Below are positions 8,375-14,090 of a stretch of DNA of 15,314 bases, piece after piece. This DNA comes from Fimbriimonadaceae bacterium (GTDB lineage Bacteria > Armatimonadota > Fimbriimonadia > Fimbriimonadales > Fimbriimonadaceae), in NCBI GenBank assembly GCA_014380605.1, contig JACMJO010000136.1:1-15314 (forward strand). The letters run 5' to 3'. Made by a program: the position numbers and the translations under genes. Below the pieces are notes generated by a model. It saw nothing but the letters and a program-made list of their open reading frames with translations, made no database searches and was not told the origin of the DNA. Position 1 is the first letter of the stretch; each line of letters opens with the position of its first letter.

Positions 8375-8402
8375 TTGTGAGACCTAGTTCGCGGCCTCAC
8401 AA
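8375..8402 (-). promoter_or_regulatory. Inverted repeat (hairpin/operator) upstream of recN
   Basis: TTGTGAGACC (8375-8384) and GGCCTCACAA (8393-8402) form 10-base arms around an 8-base spacer. The single mismatch becomes a G-U pair only when transcribed from the minus strand, the direction of recN. There is no U-run after it, so it is not a classic terminator. It lies 30-57 bases ahead of the recN start. It may be a repressor operator or a leader hairpin; the sequence does not decide between them. Confidence 0.5.
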
Positions 8403-8476
8403 TGGAAGTGTTCCACGAACGGCGGGTGGATTACCTGTTGAAGGTTGCAGGGGAGGCGTTGCGATGTTGCGACAAC

Positions 8477-8512
8477 AAAAAAGCCCGCCGAGCCCAAATG
8501 GGATCGGCGGGC
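8477..8512 (-). terminator. Rho-independent terminator after rpmG-rpmF
   Basis: On the minus strand GCCCGCCGA (8512-8504) pairs perfectly with TCGGCGGGC (8491-8483). An inner CCC/GGG stem closes a 4-base loop, and six T residues (8482-8477) follow at once. It starts 14 bases after the rpmF stop and separates this operon from recN. Confidence 0.9.
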
Positions 8513-8525
8513 CTCGGTTGTGAAC

Positions 8526-8708
8526 TTAGTCTTTGAAGCCGGGGAGTCGGCGACCTTTGTAGTAGCCGTCGGGGGTGGCCATGCTTCTGATCTTGTACTG
8601 CTCGCCGCCAACCTGCTTGTTGAGCTCGATTTCGGGCAGGATCGCATTGTAGTTGGTGCGGCGCAATGCGGTTCGCTGGTGGCTAAATCTTCGTTTTGGG
8701 TTTGGCAT
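8526..8708 (-). CDS. rpmF: Ribosomal protein bL32, zinc-free type
   Basis: The protein has 60 residues. It opens with the L32 signature MPNPKRRFSHQRTALRRTNY and ends with the GYYKGRR block typical of the family. L32 is a large-subunit protein near the peptidyl-transferase entrance. The usual four zinc-binding Cys (two CxxC pairs before GYYKG) are absent; the region reads ILPEIELNKQVGGEQYKIRS instead. Its ATG overlaps the rpmG stop (TAATG, sharing one base), so it is translationally coupled to rpmG. The terminator follows directly. Confidence 0.93.
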   Translation of the reverse strand: MPNPKRRFSHQRTALRRTNYNAILPEIELNKQVGGEQYKIRSMATPDGYYKGRRLPGFKD

Positions 8709-8875
8709 TACTTCTTCTCTCGGTGCAACGTGTGCTTACGAAGCCTTCGGTTGTATTTCATCAGTTCCAAGCGCTCGGTTGTATTGCGCTTGTTCTTGGT
8801 CGTCGTGTAGTAGTTCTTTCCGTCTTCCGTACACACGATCCGGATAATCTCTCGGGCTTCCGATTTCTTTGCCAT
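8708..8875 (-). CDS. rpmG: Ribosomal protein bL33, Cys-poor type
   Basis: The protein has 55 residues and is clearly L33: REIIRIVCTEDGKNYYTTTK is followed by NKRNTTERLELMKYNRRLRK and the HTLH tail. Zinc-type L33 has CxxC in the first block and CPxC in KYCPRCRKHT. Here only one Cys (residue 15) remains and the second pair is replaced (KYNRRLRKHT), so zinc is unlikely to be bound. AGAGG lies six bases before the ATG. It is first in a two-gene unit with rpmF, with a good sigma-70-like promoter 54-83 bases upstream and tRNA-Cys beyond that. Confidence 0.93.
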   Translation of the reverse strand: MAKKSEAREIIRIVCTEDGKNYYTTTKNKRNTTERLELMKYNRRLRKHTLHREKK

Positions 8876-8928
8876 TGCGATCCTCTGCTGGCCGACGAAG
8901 AAACAGGGACCGCCCAGACAGCCTTCAG

Positions 8929-8958
8929 ATTATGCACGAGTTGCATTCCAGATTTCAA
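8929..8958 (-). promoter_or_regulatory. Sigma-70-like promoter for rpmG-rpmF
   Basis: On the minus strand the -35 box TTGAAA (8958-8953) and the -10 box CATAAT (8934-8929) are separated by 18 bases. Each matches the consensus at five of six positions. The start of transcription would be near 8922, giving a leader of about 47 bases with the AGAGG ribosome site. Confidence 0.6.
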
Positions 8959-8984
8959 GGATTGGGACCTTGGAAAGCCAACTT

Positions 8985-9060
8985 TGGAGGCGCCGAACAG
9001 ATTCGAACTGTTGAATGAGGGATTTGCAGTCCCTTCCCTTAGCCACTTGGGTACGGCGCC
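8985..9060 (-). tRNA. tRNA-Cys (GCA), CCA encoded
   Basis: All arms fold on the minus strand. The acceptor stem GGCGCCG/CGGCGCC is perfect over 7 bp; the D stem is CCC/GGG; the anticodon stem AGGGA/TCCCT carries loop CTGCAAA with anticodon GCA; the T arm is AACAG-TTCGAAT-CTGTT. The discriminator base is U, the main identity element of tRNA-Cys, and CCA is encoded. It sits between the glycosyltransferase gene and rpmG on the same strand. Confidence 0.96.
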
Positions 9061-9089
9061 GGTCCTTGAGAGGGTGATAACTGAAGAGT

Positions 9090-9111
9090 GACCTACCCAG
9101 AACTGGAGGTC
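9090..9111 (-). terminator. Weak hairpin after the glycosyltransferase gene
   Basis: GACCT (9111-9107) and AGGTC (9094-9090) pair on the minus strand, with an inner CCAG/CTGG stem, a 2-base bulge and a 2-base loop. It begins 12 bases after the stop codon but has no T-run. It could be a weak terminator or a processing site before tRNA-Cys. Confidence 0.3.
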
Positions 9112-9122
9112 CATGCTACGCT

Positions 9123-10220
9123 TTACGCCCGGTCGGCGGCTTTGTTATAGACAGATTCGAACTGGCGGACCATTTCGCCAATCGTGAATTTCTGCTCAAC
9201 CAGCTTCCGACCGTTCGCTCCCATCTCTTCTCGAACGGCATCGTTTGCGAGCAGATAACTAACTGCCTCCGCAAGTTCCTCAGGTCGCAAATCCACCAAT
9301 ATGCCGGTTTTTCCGTGTCGAACGACCTCAGGCAGGCCACCAACTCGCGAGGCGACGACGGCCTTGCTACGAGCCATGGCTTCGAGTGCGGCGATTCCGA
9401 AAGTCTCGATGTGCGACGGCATCGTGCTCATCGTGAAGGAATCCAATAGCCGAGGCACATCGTGGCGAATTCCGGTCAAGGTCACTCGATCCTCGATGCC
9501 CGCACTGCGGATTGAATCGCTGAACTCTTCCGCGAACGGCTGTTCGACACGACCCACAAAAACCATATGCGCCTCGGGGTGTTCCTTGCGGACGGTCTTC
9601 ATCGCTTCTACCATCTCTAGATGGCCCTTCTCTTTGCATACTCGACCTACCAAGCCGATCAGGCGGCGGCTGTGGGGAATCTTGAGTTCGTCCTTAACCT
9701 TGATTGGATCGGACGGCGCGAAATCGGCGAAATCGGTTCCGTTGTAGACGGTGTCGACAAACTTGTCAGGGACACCTTTTCCGTGCAACATTCCTCGAAC
9801 AAAGTTAGACACAGCAACCAGTCGGTTAGTGCCTCTGGCCAGACGCTTGTAGATCTGATCGTTGTTCGCGATGTGGACGCTTGTGACGACCGGCGTGCAG
9901 GACAGCATGCTCGCGGCATGGCCGATGTAGGCGGATCGAGTCAGGTGGGTGTGGATGACGTCCACCTTGTGCTTCCGGGACTGGTGCATCAGGTACAGCA
10001 TCGTGCGGTACCAACCCGTTCCCTTCATGTTGGAAATCTTATAGGGGATTTCGGAGTCCTCGAGAACCGTTGGAAGCCACCCTTTGGAAGGGCATACAAC
10101 CTTCACAAAATGACCCCGCTCTTGGAGCTTGCGGGAAAGGTGGAGAACGTGCTTCTCTGCGCCAGACGTCGCAGAACTCGAAATAATTTGCAGAATCCTT
10201 AACTGCGACGGACTTTCCAA
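9123..10220 (-). CDS. Family 4-type (GT-B) glycosyltransferase
   Basis: The protein has 365 residues and two Rossmann halves. The N-terminal acceptor half starts with RILQIISSSATSGAEKHVLH (8-27), the loop shared by this family. The C-terminal nucleotide-sugar half has VGRVCKEKGH (191-200) and the retaining-GT motif E-x7-E in HIETFGIAALE (Glu272 and Glu280), followed by SRVGGLPEVV. It should transfer a sugar from a nucleotide donor during lipid- or surface-polysaccharide synthesis at the cytoplasmic membrane face; donor and acceptor cannot be read from sequence. The start is a TTG at 10220 preceded by GTGAGG at good spacing. An in-frame TAA directly precedes it and, before that, an in-frame ATG four codons upstream. 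No other sugar genes are nearby, so it is an isolated gene. Confidence 0.9.
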   Translation of the reverse strand: MESPSQLRILQIISSSATSGAEKHVLHLSRKLQERGHFVKVVCPSKGWLPTVLEDSEIPYKISNMKGTGWYRTMLYLMHQSRKHKVDVIHTHLTRSAYIGHAASMLSCTPVVTSVHIANNDQIYKRLARGTNRLVAVSNFVRGMLHGKGVPDKFVDTVYNGTDFADFAPSDPIKVKDELKIPHSRRLIGLVGRVCKEKGHLEMVEAMKTVRKEHPEAHMVFVGRVEQPFAEEFSDSIRSAGIEDRVTLTGIRHDVPRLLDSFTMSTMPSHIETFGIAALEAMARSKAVVASRVGGLPEVVRHGKTGILVDLRPEELAEAVSYLLANDAVREEMGANGRKLVEQKFTIGEMVRQFESVYNKAADRA

Positions 10221-10242
10221 TTAAACCTCACGCATCCTGCGT
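10221..10242 (-). promoter_or_regulatory. Four-codon upstream frame and hairpin before the glycosyltransferase
   Basis: The minus strand reads ATG CGT GAG GTT TAA (10235-10221), directly followed in frame by the TTG start. The ATG lies inside a perfect 5-bp hairpin, ACGCA-GGA-TGCGT (10242-10230). The GAG codon of this mini-frame supplies the ribosome site for the TTG. It may be a leader that tunes translation or a damaged original start. Confidence 0.35.
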
Positions 10243-10336
10243 CTTGGCGCATTCTACCAGACGACACCTCTTTGCAACGGCACGGACCTACTTCTCTGTT
10301 TCGCCCTCGTCAAACGTTGGGCCTTTTTACGTAGAA

Positions 10337-10342
10337 CATACT
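10337..10342 (+). promoter_or_regulatory. Candidate -10 box abutting the MFS start
   Basis: CATACT lies five bases before the ATG at 10348. No SD is present in the preceding 20 bases (GTAGAACATACTAAGCT), so a leaderless message is possible. TTG at 10317-10319 is the only hint of a -35. Confidence 0.3.
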
Positions 10343-10347
10343 AAGCT

Positions 10348-11607
10348 ATGTTGGATAAATCTGCGACCTCCATCGAATCGGAGCCGCAGGAAGTCCATCG
10401 CCGCAACAAGCTCCAGAGAGTATTTCGACACCGTGATTTCAGGCTTTTGTGGAGCGGTGCTTTCCTCTCGTTTATCGGTAGTTGGATTCAAACGGTGGCG
10501 CAGGGCTATCTTGTCTACCAGCTAACGCACGACAAGAACTTACTTGGCTTAGTTTCATTCTTCGGCATGCTTCCGGTTTTCTTTCTCGGCCCAATCGCGG
10601 GAAGTTTGACGGACACGCTTAATAAGAAGGCTCTGCTTGTGATCTGTCAGATGGTGTTCGCGGTTGGGGCGTTGTATTTGGCGGCGGCCACTTACTGGAA
10701 CTTCGTCGAGTATTGGCAGATCGTTGTGGTCGCGCTCGTTCTGGGAGTCTTCTCGGCAATTGAAATGCCCGCCCGACAATCCATCGTCAGCCAAGTTGTC
10801 CCGCCCGAAGACCTTGCCATCGCCATTCCGATCAACGGACTCACCTTCAACATGGCCCGACTGGTTGGACCGGCGATTGGCGGACTGTTGCTAACGGCAT
10901 TTGGGCCTGCCTCATGCTATCTCATCAATGGCATCAGTTTTTCGGCTTTGATCTTTGCCGGGCTGGCGATCAGGGCCGACCTGCGGCCGACCGAACGCGA
11001 GCCTCAGCCCATTTGGGACCTCGTTGTGGAAGGAGCGCTTTACACCTGGCGAGATATCCGGCTCAGGACCCTACTGATCTTGGAGTCGAGCGTTTCTATC
11101 TTTGGATTGTTCTATCTCACCCAGATTCCGGCGATTGCTGAAGAGATGCTCGGAATCGGGGAGCGGCTCGGAGACTCCTATCTGGCGGTGGGTATCGGAG
11201 CCGTGCTTTCTTTGATCCTCATTACCTCCATGACCGATAAGCCTTACAAGGCCTTATCGCTTCGCCTCGCGATTACGGTGGTGGGTGCGACCTTGTTGGT
11301 CCTTTCACAGGCCAAATCGGTGTGGCTGGCCTACCCTGCCTTCATCGTGCTGGGATTTGCGTCGGTCACGATCTTCAACACTTGCAACACCTTGTTCCAA
11401 ATGCTCTCGCCCGATCGGCTTCGGGGGCGAGTGCTGGCGATGCATGTTTGGGCGTTGTCCGGGCTCGGTCCTTTTGGCATCTGGGGATTCGGCTATCTGG
11501 CGCAAAAGACGGACCTTCCGTTCACCCTTCAGCTTGGAGGAATCCTTGTTTTAGTAACCGCCGTCTATGGTTGGGCGTTTAGACGAGGGCTCGAGGGCGT
11601 TCGATAA
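10348..11607 (+). CDS. MFS transporter, EntS/MFS_3-like exporter
   Basis: The protein has 419 residues with about twelve hydrophobic segments, so it is an inner-membrane secondary transporter. The opening FRHRDFRLLWSGAFLSFIG (27-45) with the following WIQTVAQGYLVYQLT is characteristic of the MFS_3 group that includes the enterobactin exporter EntS. The loop 2-3 motif A is present in modified form (GSLTDTLNKKALL, 85-97), and PARQSIVSQVV mid-protein matches the family's block after TM4. Members export siderophores or drugs; no siderophore or drug genes are nearby, so the substrate is unknown. The gene is divergent from the glycosyltransferase (127 bases between) and convergent, 9 bases apart, with the lipoprotein downstream. 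No SD is seen. The frame and length are intact. Confidence 0.9.
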   Translation: MLDKSATSIESEPQEVHRRNKLQRVFRHRDFRLLWSGAFLSFIGSWIQTVAQGYLVYQLTHDKNLLGLVSFFGMLPVFFLGPIAGSLTDTLNKKALLVICQMVFAVGALYLAAATYWNFVEYWQIVVVALVLGVFSAIEMPARQSIVSQVVPPEDLAIAIPINGLTFNMARLVGPAIGGLLLTAFGPASCYLINGISFSALIFAGLAIRADLRPTEREPQPIWDLVVEGALYTWRDIRLRTLLILESSVSIFGLFYLTQIPAIAEEMLGIGERLGDSYLAVGIGAVLSLILITSMTDKPYKALSLRLAITVVGATLLVLSQAKSVWLAYPAFIVLGFASVTIFNTCNTLFQMLSPDRLRGRVLAMHVWALSGLGPFGIWGFGYLAQKTDLPFTLQLGGILVLVTAVYGWAFRRGLEGVR

Positions 11608-11616
11608 ACGCTCTGA

Positions 11617-12348
11617 TCAGGGTCGATTGACCTGGATAGTCCAGTCGATAATGTCCAAGTCGGGATCAGGAACATCGCCCTGAGTTTCGATCCCCGCCTG
11701 TGGGAGTCCGTTATTCGAATAGTCCGTGCCCGAATCTAACGACACGTTTATGAAGTTGCCAAGTCCGAAAACAGAGTCATTATCGCCAATCCCATCCCAA
11801 AATTTGCTTCCAGGATCGTTTGCGAGGGGAACTCGGTCCATGGTTAGAAAGTTCACTTGCAGGGTCCTCAACAGAGGTATGTCGCCCGAGTTTTGAGCGA
11901 TCTGGCTCATGTCCAAAGTGAATTCGATCGTCCGATCGTTATCGCCAATATCACGGGTGTTTAGCGGGATGCTCTTCTCTTCATAGTTCGTAAGATAAGC
12001 AGTACCGTTGACTGGCGGCGAACCATCGGGGATAGGGTCCGTGAACTCAAATACCTTATAATTCGGAAACTGCGCCGAATCCCACTTCACGAATACGTTG
12101 GCCCGGCCCGCCACAATGCCGTTGCCCCATGGCACGGCAATAATGGGCACTGGTCCGCGGTCTCCATCGAACGGCGAGACGTCCTTTGCCCACCGAATCG
12201 CCACCACATAGATGTAGTTAGGCTTGATGCGGCCCGCGACCGTCATCGTGAACTTCACTTGGGTGTTCGCGCCGGCCGTTCCGCTTCCAGGGAACTTGGC
12301 GCAACCCGCCAAAACCAGTCCCGCCAACGCGAGCAGAACGCCCTTCAA
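11617..12348 (-). CDS. Lipoprotein of unknown function
   Basis: I place the start at a TTG (12348) rather than the ATGs at 12393 or 12462. The TTG gives a compact lipoprotein signal, MKGVLLALAGLVLAGC, with a textbook LAGC lipobox and no long pre-sequence. Its TTGA overlaps the TGA stop of the upstream Zn-ribbon gene, and GGAAGG lies about seven bases before it: a translation-coupled arrangement. The mature part (about 228 residues) is rich in Asp, Asn, Gly and beta-type segments (KPNYIYVVAIRWAKDVSPFD, IEFTLDMSQIAQ), compatible with a beta-sandwich or bacterial surface protein. I recognise no family. It is the second gene of a two-gene unit and convergent with the MFS gene. Confidence 0.72.
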   Translation of the reverse strand: MKGVLLALAGLVLAGCAKFPGSGTAGANTQVKFTMTVAGRIKPNYIYVVAIRWAKDVSPFDGDRGPVPIIAVPWGNGIVAGRANVFVKWDSAQFPNYKVFEFTDPIPDGSPPVNGTAYLTNYEEKSIPLNTRDIGDNDRTIEFTLDMSQIAQNSGDIPLLRTLQVNFLTMDRVPLANDPGSKFWDGIGDNDSVFGLGNFINVSLDSGTDYSNNGLPQAGIETQGDVPDPDLDIIDWTIQVNRP

Positions 12349-13058
12349 ACAACGCCTTCCGTGTAGTAGAGAATTCGGTGGCAAGTTTCGCATGTCATTG
12401 TTCTGTCGTCCAAGCAGCCCTGTAAGGTTCGCTCGGGAAGCAAAGTTCCGCAAGCGCCGCACTGTCTCTTTTTGACGACTTCTGCCATGCCGATGCCGTC
12501 GTGGGTCTTCCGTATCGCCTCATATTTGGCAAGTAGCCCAGGGTTTTGCTCTTTGGCGAGGATTGGTCGCTCGGCGGATCTCTTTTTGAAATCCGCCTCC
12601 AGCTCGGCTTTTACTTGCTGAGCCTTCCTCTGAGTTTCAACTAGCTCCTTTTTCTTGGCGGCCAGAGTTGCATCGAGCTTGTCGGCCAATTCCTTCAGGG
12701 GGGGCATTTGCTCCCAAATCTCCAGAAGCTTCTCATCGATATCGCCCTTTTGCTTTTTGAGAATGGCGAGCTCCTTTTGATACCCGTCGACTTCGCGCGG
12801 ATTGACTATCTTGCCGCTGTACAGCTCGGATTCGAACTTCCTTACTTTGTCGTCCAGGGAGCTTTGTTGCAGTTCCAGGTCCAACTGCTCGGCGTGAAAG
12901 AGCTTGTAGGGGTTTGTCGCGAGTTGGTTGGTGAGGGATTCGATTTCGGCGGCGGTCTTCTTCCCGACATCCAAGTGAGTCGCTCGATTCCTAATTCCCT
13001 GGATCGCGACGTCGATTTGGTGGAGCTTCCAAAGACGTCGCAGGTCTGCAGATGCCAT
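12345..13058 (-). CDS. C4-type zinc ribbon coiled-coil protein (COG1579)
   Basis: The protein has 237 residues. Residues about 8-175 are a long coiled coil rich in Lys, Glu and Leu, carrying the family block LYSGKIVNPREVDGYQKELA. The C-terminus is a zinc ribbon with CGAC (200-203) and CETC (223-226), plus an extra Cys215. COG1579 proteins (such as H. pylori HP0958/FlgZ and Chlamydia CT398) are thought to bind nucleic acid or act as sigma-54/flagellar adaptors; the role here is not evident and no flagellar gene is near. I chose the ATG at 13058 because the family starts near the first heptads; a longer start at 13148 would overlap the divergent VOC gene. No SD is seen, but a CATAAT box lies six bases before the ATG. 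It is coupled to the downstream lipoprotein gene. Confidence 0.85.
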   Translation of the reverse strand: MASADLRRLWKLHQIDVAIQGIRNRATHLDVGKKTAAEIESLTNQLATNPYKLFHAEQLDLELQQSSLDDKVRKFESELYSGKIVNPREVDGYQKELAILKKQKGDIDEKLLEIWEQMPPLKELADKLDATLAAKKKELVETQRKAQQVKAELEADFKKRSAERPILAKEQNPGLLAKYEAIRKTHDGIGMAEVVKKRQCGACGTLLPERTLQGCLDDRTMTCETCHRILYYTEGVV

Positions 13059-13064
13059 GAACTG

Positions 13065-13070
13065 ATTATG
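13065..13070 (-). promoter_or_regulatory. Candidate -10 box abutting the Zn-ribbon start
   Basis: The minus strand reads CATAAT then CAGTTC then the ATG at 13058. The box matches TATAAT at five of six positions and the six-base gap has no SD, as expected for a leaderless message. The -35 region (ATCAAA at 17-base spacing) is weak. Confidence 0.4.
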
Positions 13071-13128
13071 GCCCCGCTGGGAAGGAATTTGATTTAGGGC
13101 GTCGAATAGCTTCCCCGGAGGCAAATCC

Positions 13129-13515
13129 ATGGCGAATGTGTTTTCCAATTTGATTTTGGATGTCGAGGATATCGAGCGTTCCCTTGCCTTCTACAACCAG
13201 TTATTAGAGCTTCCTGTACGGTCGCAACAATCGGTAGACGGGCATCGCTTGGCATACCTGACGACTGGCCAGACGGAGATTCTTCTCCTTCAACAACCCC
13301 GCCACGAACAGCCTCCTGACTTCGATCGTAGCGGCGGGCTCGTGATCAAGTTCAGCGTACGGAACCTTCCCGAGGTTGCGAAAGCGTTGAAAACGAAGGC
13401 AGTTACAGTCTTGCGAGAGCTCGACATGGCAAACATCGGCGAACGGACGTTCCTAGTCGCCGACCCCGACGGCTATGCAGTGCTGCTGAGCGAGCCCGTT
13501 GAGACTGTGCACTAA
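13129..13515 (+). CDS. VOC (glyoxalase/bleomycin-resistance fold) protein
   Basis: The protein has 128 residues, the size of a single VOC domain made of two beta-alpha-beta-beta-beta units. The first unit has the usual SNLILDVEDIERSLAFYNQL opening. The second closes with FLVADPDGYAVLLSE, the common VOC ending in which the Glu can bind metal. The position where many family members have a first-strand metal His holds Leu/Ile here, so the metal site may be incomplete and a binding role is as likely as an enzymatic one. GGAGG lies seven bases before the ATG and fixes the start. It is divergent from the Zn-ribbon gene. The specific substrate cannot be told. Confidence 0.85.
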   Translation: MANVFSNLILDVEDIERSLAFYNQLLELPVRSQQSVDGHRLAYLTTGQTEILLLQQPRHEQPPDFDRSGGLVIKFSVRNLPEVAKALKTKAVTVLRELDMANIGERTFLVADPDGYAVLLSEPVETVH

Positions 13516-13586
13516 CCGTAGTTCCACAGGATTGTCGCAACTACTACGAGCCCCGCTGAGGTCTTGCGATTCGGCAAGTTAGTTGG

Positions 13587-13796
13587 CTAGCGATTGATCC
13601 CCGACGTTACCGGCGGTGCAGAATTTGAAGGAACGACTACAGTTTTCGAGTTCGCGGGAGGAGTTACCAGCACTTGCGAGCGCCCCGGCGACCACCAAGC
13701 ATAGTAGCCAAATATCAGGAAGATCAAGATCGCTATGAAGACGGCTAGAAAGAGCCTTACCGTCGCATTGTTTCCAATCGTTTCATTTGTTTGCAT
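13587..13796 (-). CDS. Small single-pass membrane protein
   Basis: The protein has 69 residues. A short polar N-terminus is followed by one strongly hydrophobic helix (about 13-33), an aromatic interface YYAWW, then a Pro/Ser/Val-rich tail. I recognise no family. I chose the ATG at 13796 because AGGTGG lies upstream; an in-frame ATG at 13820 lacks one. It lies 65 bases downstream of the Cys-rich small gene on the same strand and probably shares its message. Overall composition and the clean hydrophobic pattern support a real gene, but there is no homology evidence. Confidence 0.6.
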   Translation of the reverse strand: MQTNETIGNNATVRLFLAVFIAILIFLIFGYYAWWSPGRSQVLVTPPANSKTVVVPSNSAPPVTSGINR

Positions 13797-13861
13797 GGGG
13801 ATTCGCCACCTAAAAACCATTGGACGAGGAATTTTGGGATAGGGGCGGACTGGAAGCCAGG

Positions 13862-14065
13862 CTACTGCCGATCAATCAGCCGGCGGACATCTGGGCCAAG
13901 CCGGGCGGCGATGAGGCGTTCTCGGAAATCGTTGAACGGGCAGACACTTCGCAATCCCAGCACCTGAACGACCTCGACCGCCGTCTGATAGTTATGGGGG
14001 TTCACCTTGCCATCTAGGCATTGGCGATCTTCAGCGTTCCAACGATGACAGTCTCGACAGTCCAT
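13862..14065 (-). CDS. Small Cys-rich protein, putative metal binder
   Basis: The protein has 67 residues. Four Cys are spaced C-x2-C-x9-C-x25-C (residues 3, 6, 16, 42) in MDCRDCHRWNAEDRQCLDGK and RSVCPFNDFRERLI. That pattern suggests a zinc or iron-sulfur site. CRDCH resembles a heme motif, but there is no signal peptide for the periplasmic heme machinery. I prefer this strand to the overlapping frame on the plus strand (13820-14017) because of the Cys pattern and plausible codon use. Its start codon is only 25 bases from the divergent start at 14091. GGGTG upstream is a weak ribosome site. I recognise no named family. Confidence 0.6.
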   Translation of the reverse strand: MDCRDCHRWNAEDRQCLDGKVNPHNYQTAVEVVQVLGLRSVCPFNDFRERLIAARLGPDVRRLIDRQ

Positions 14066-14090
14066 AACCGCACCCGATAGGAGGAAACCG

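Noticed and set aside
8410..8420. GTTC-CAC-GAAC palindrome upstream of recN as a LexA box
   Set aside because: Known Gram-positive-type LexA sites read GAAC then GTTC. This has the reverse order, and the spacing is three rather than four.
8384..8647. 87-codon minus-strand frame spanning rpmF's end and its terminator
   Set aside because: It covers part of L32 in another frame and runs through the intrinsic terminator. The Ser/Ala-rich product shows no family.
13517..13548. CGTAGT/ACTACG inverted repeat after the VOC gene as a terminator
   Set aside because: Only six pairs, a 20-base loop and no T-run on either strand.
13820..14017. 65-codon plus-strand frame opposite the Cys-rich gene
   Set aside because: It has no good ribosome site and no recognisable pattern. 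The opposite strand has a regular Cys arrangement.
14048..14059. CRDCH in the small Cys-rich protein as a c-type heme site
   Set aside because: There is no signal peptide, and two further Cys suggest a zinc or iron-sulfur site instead.
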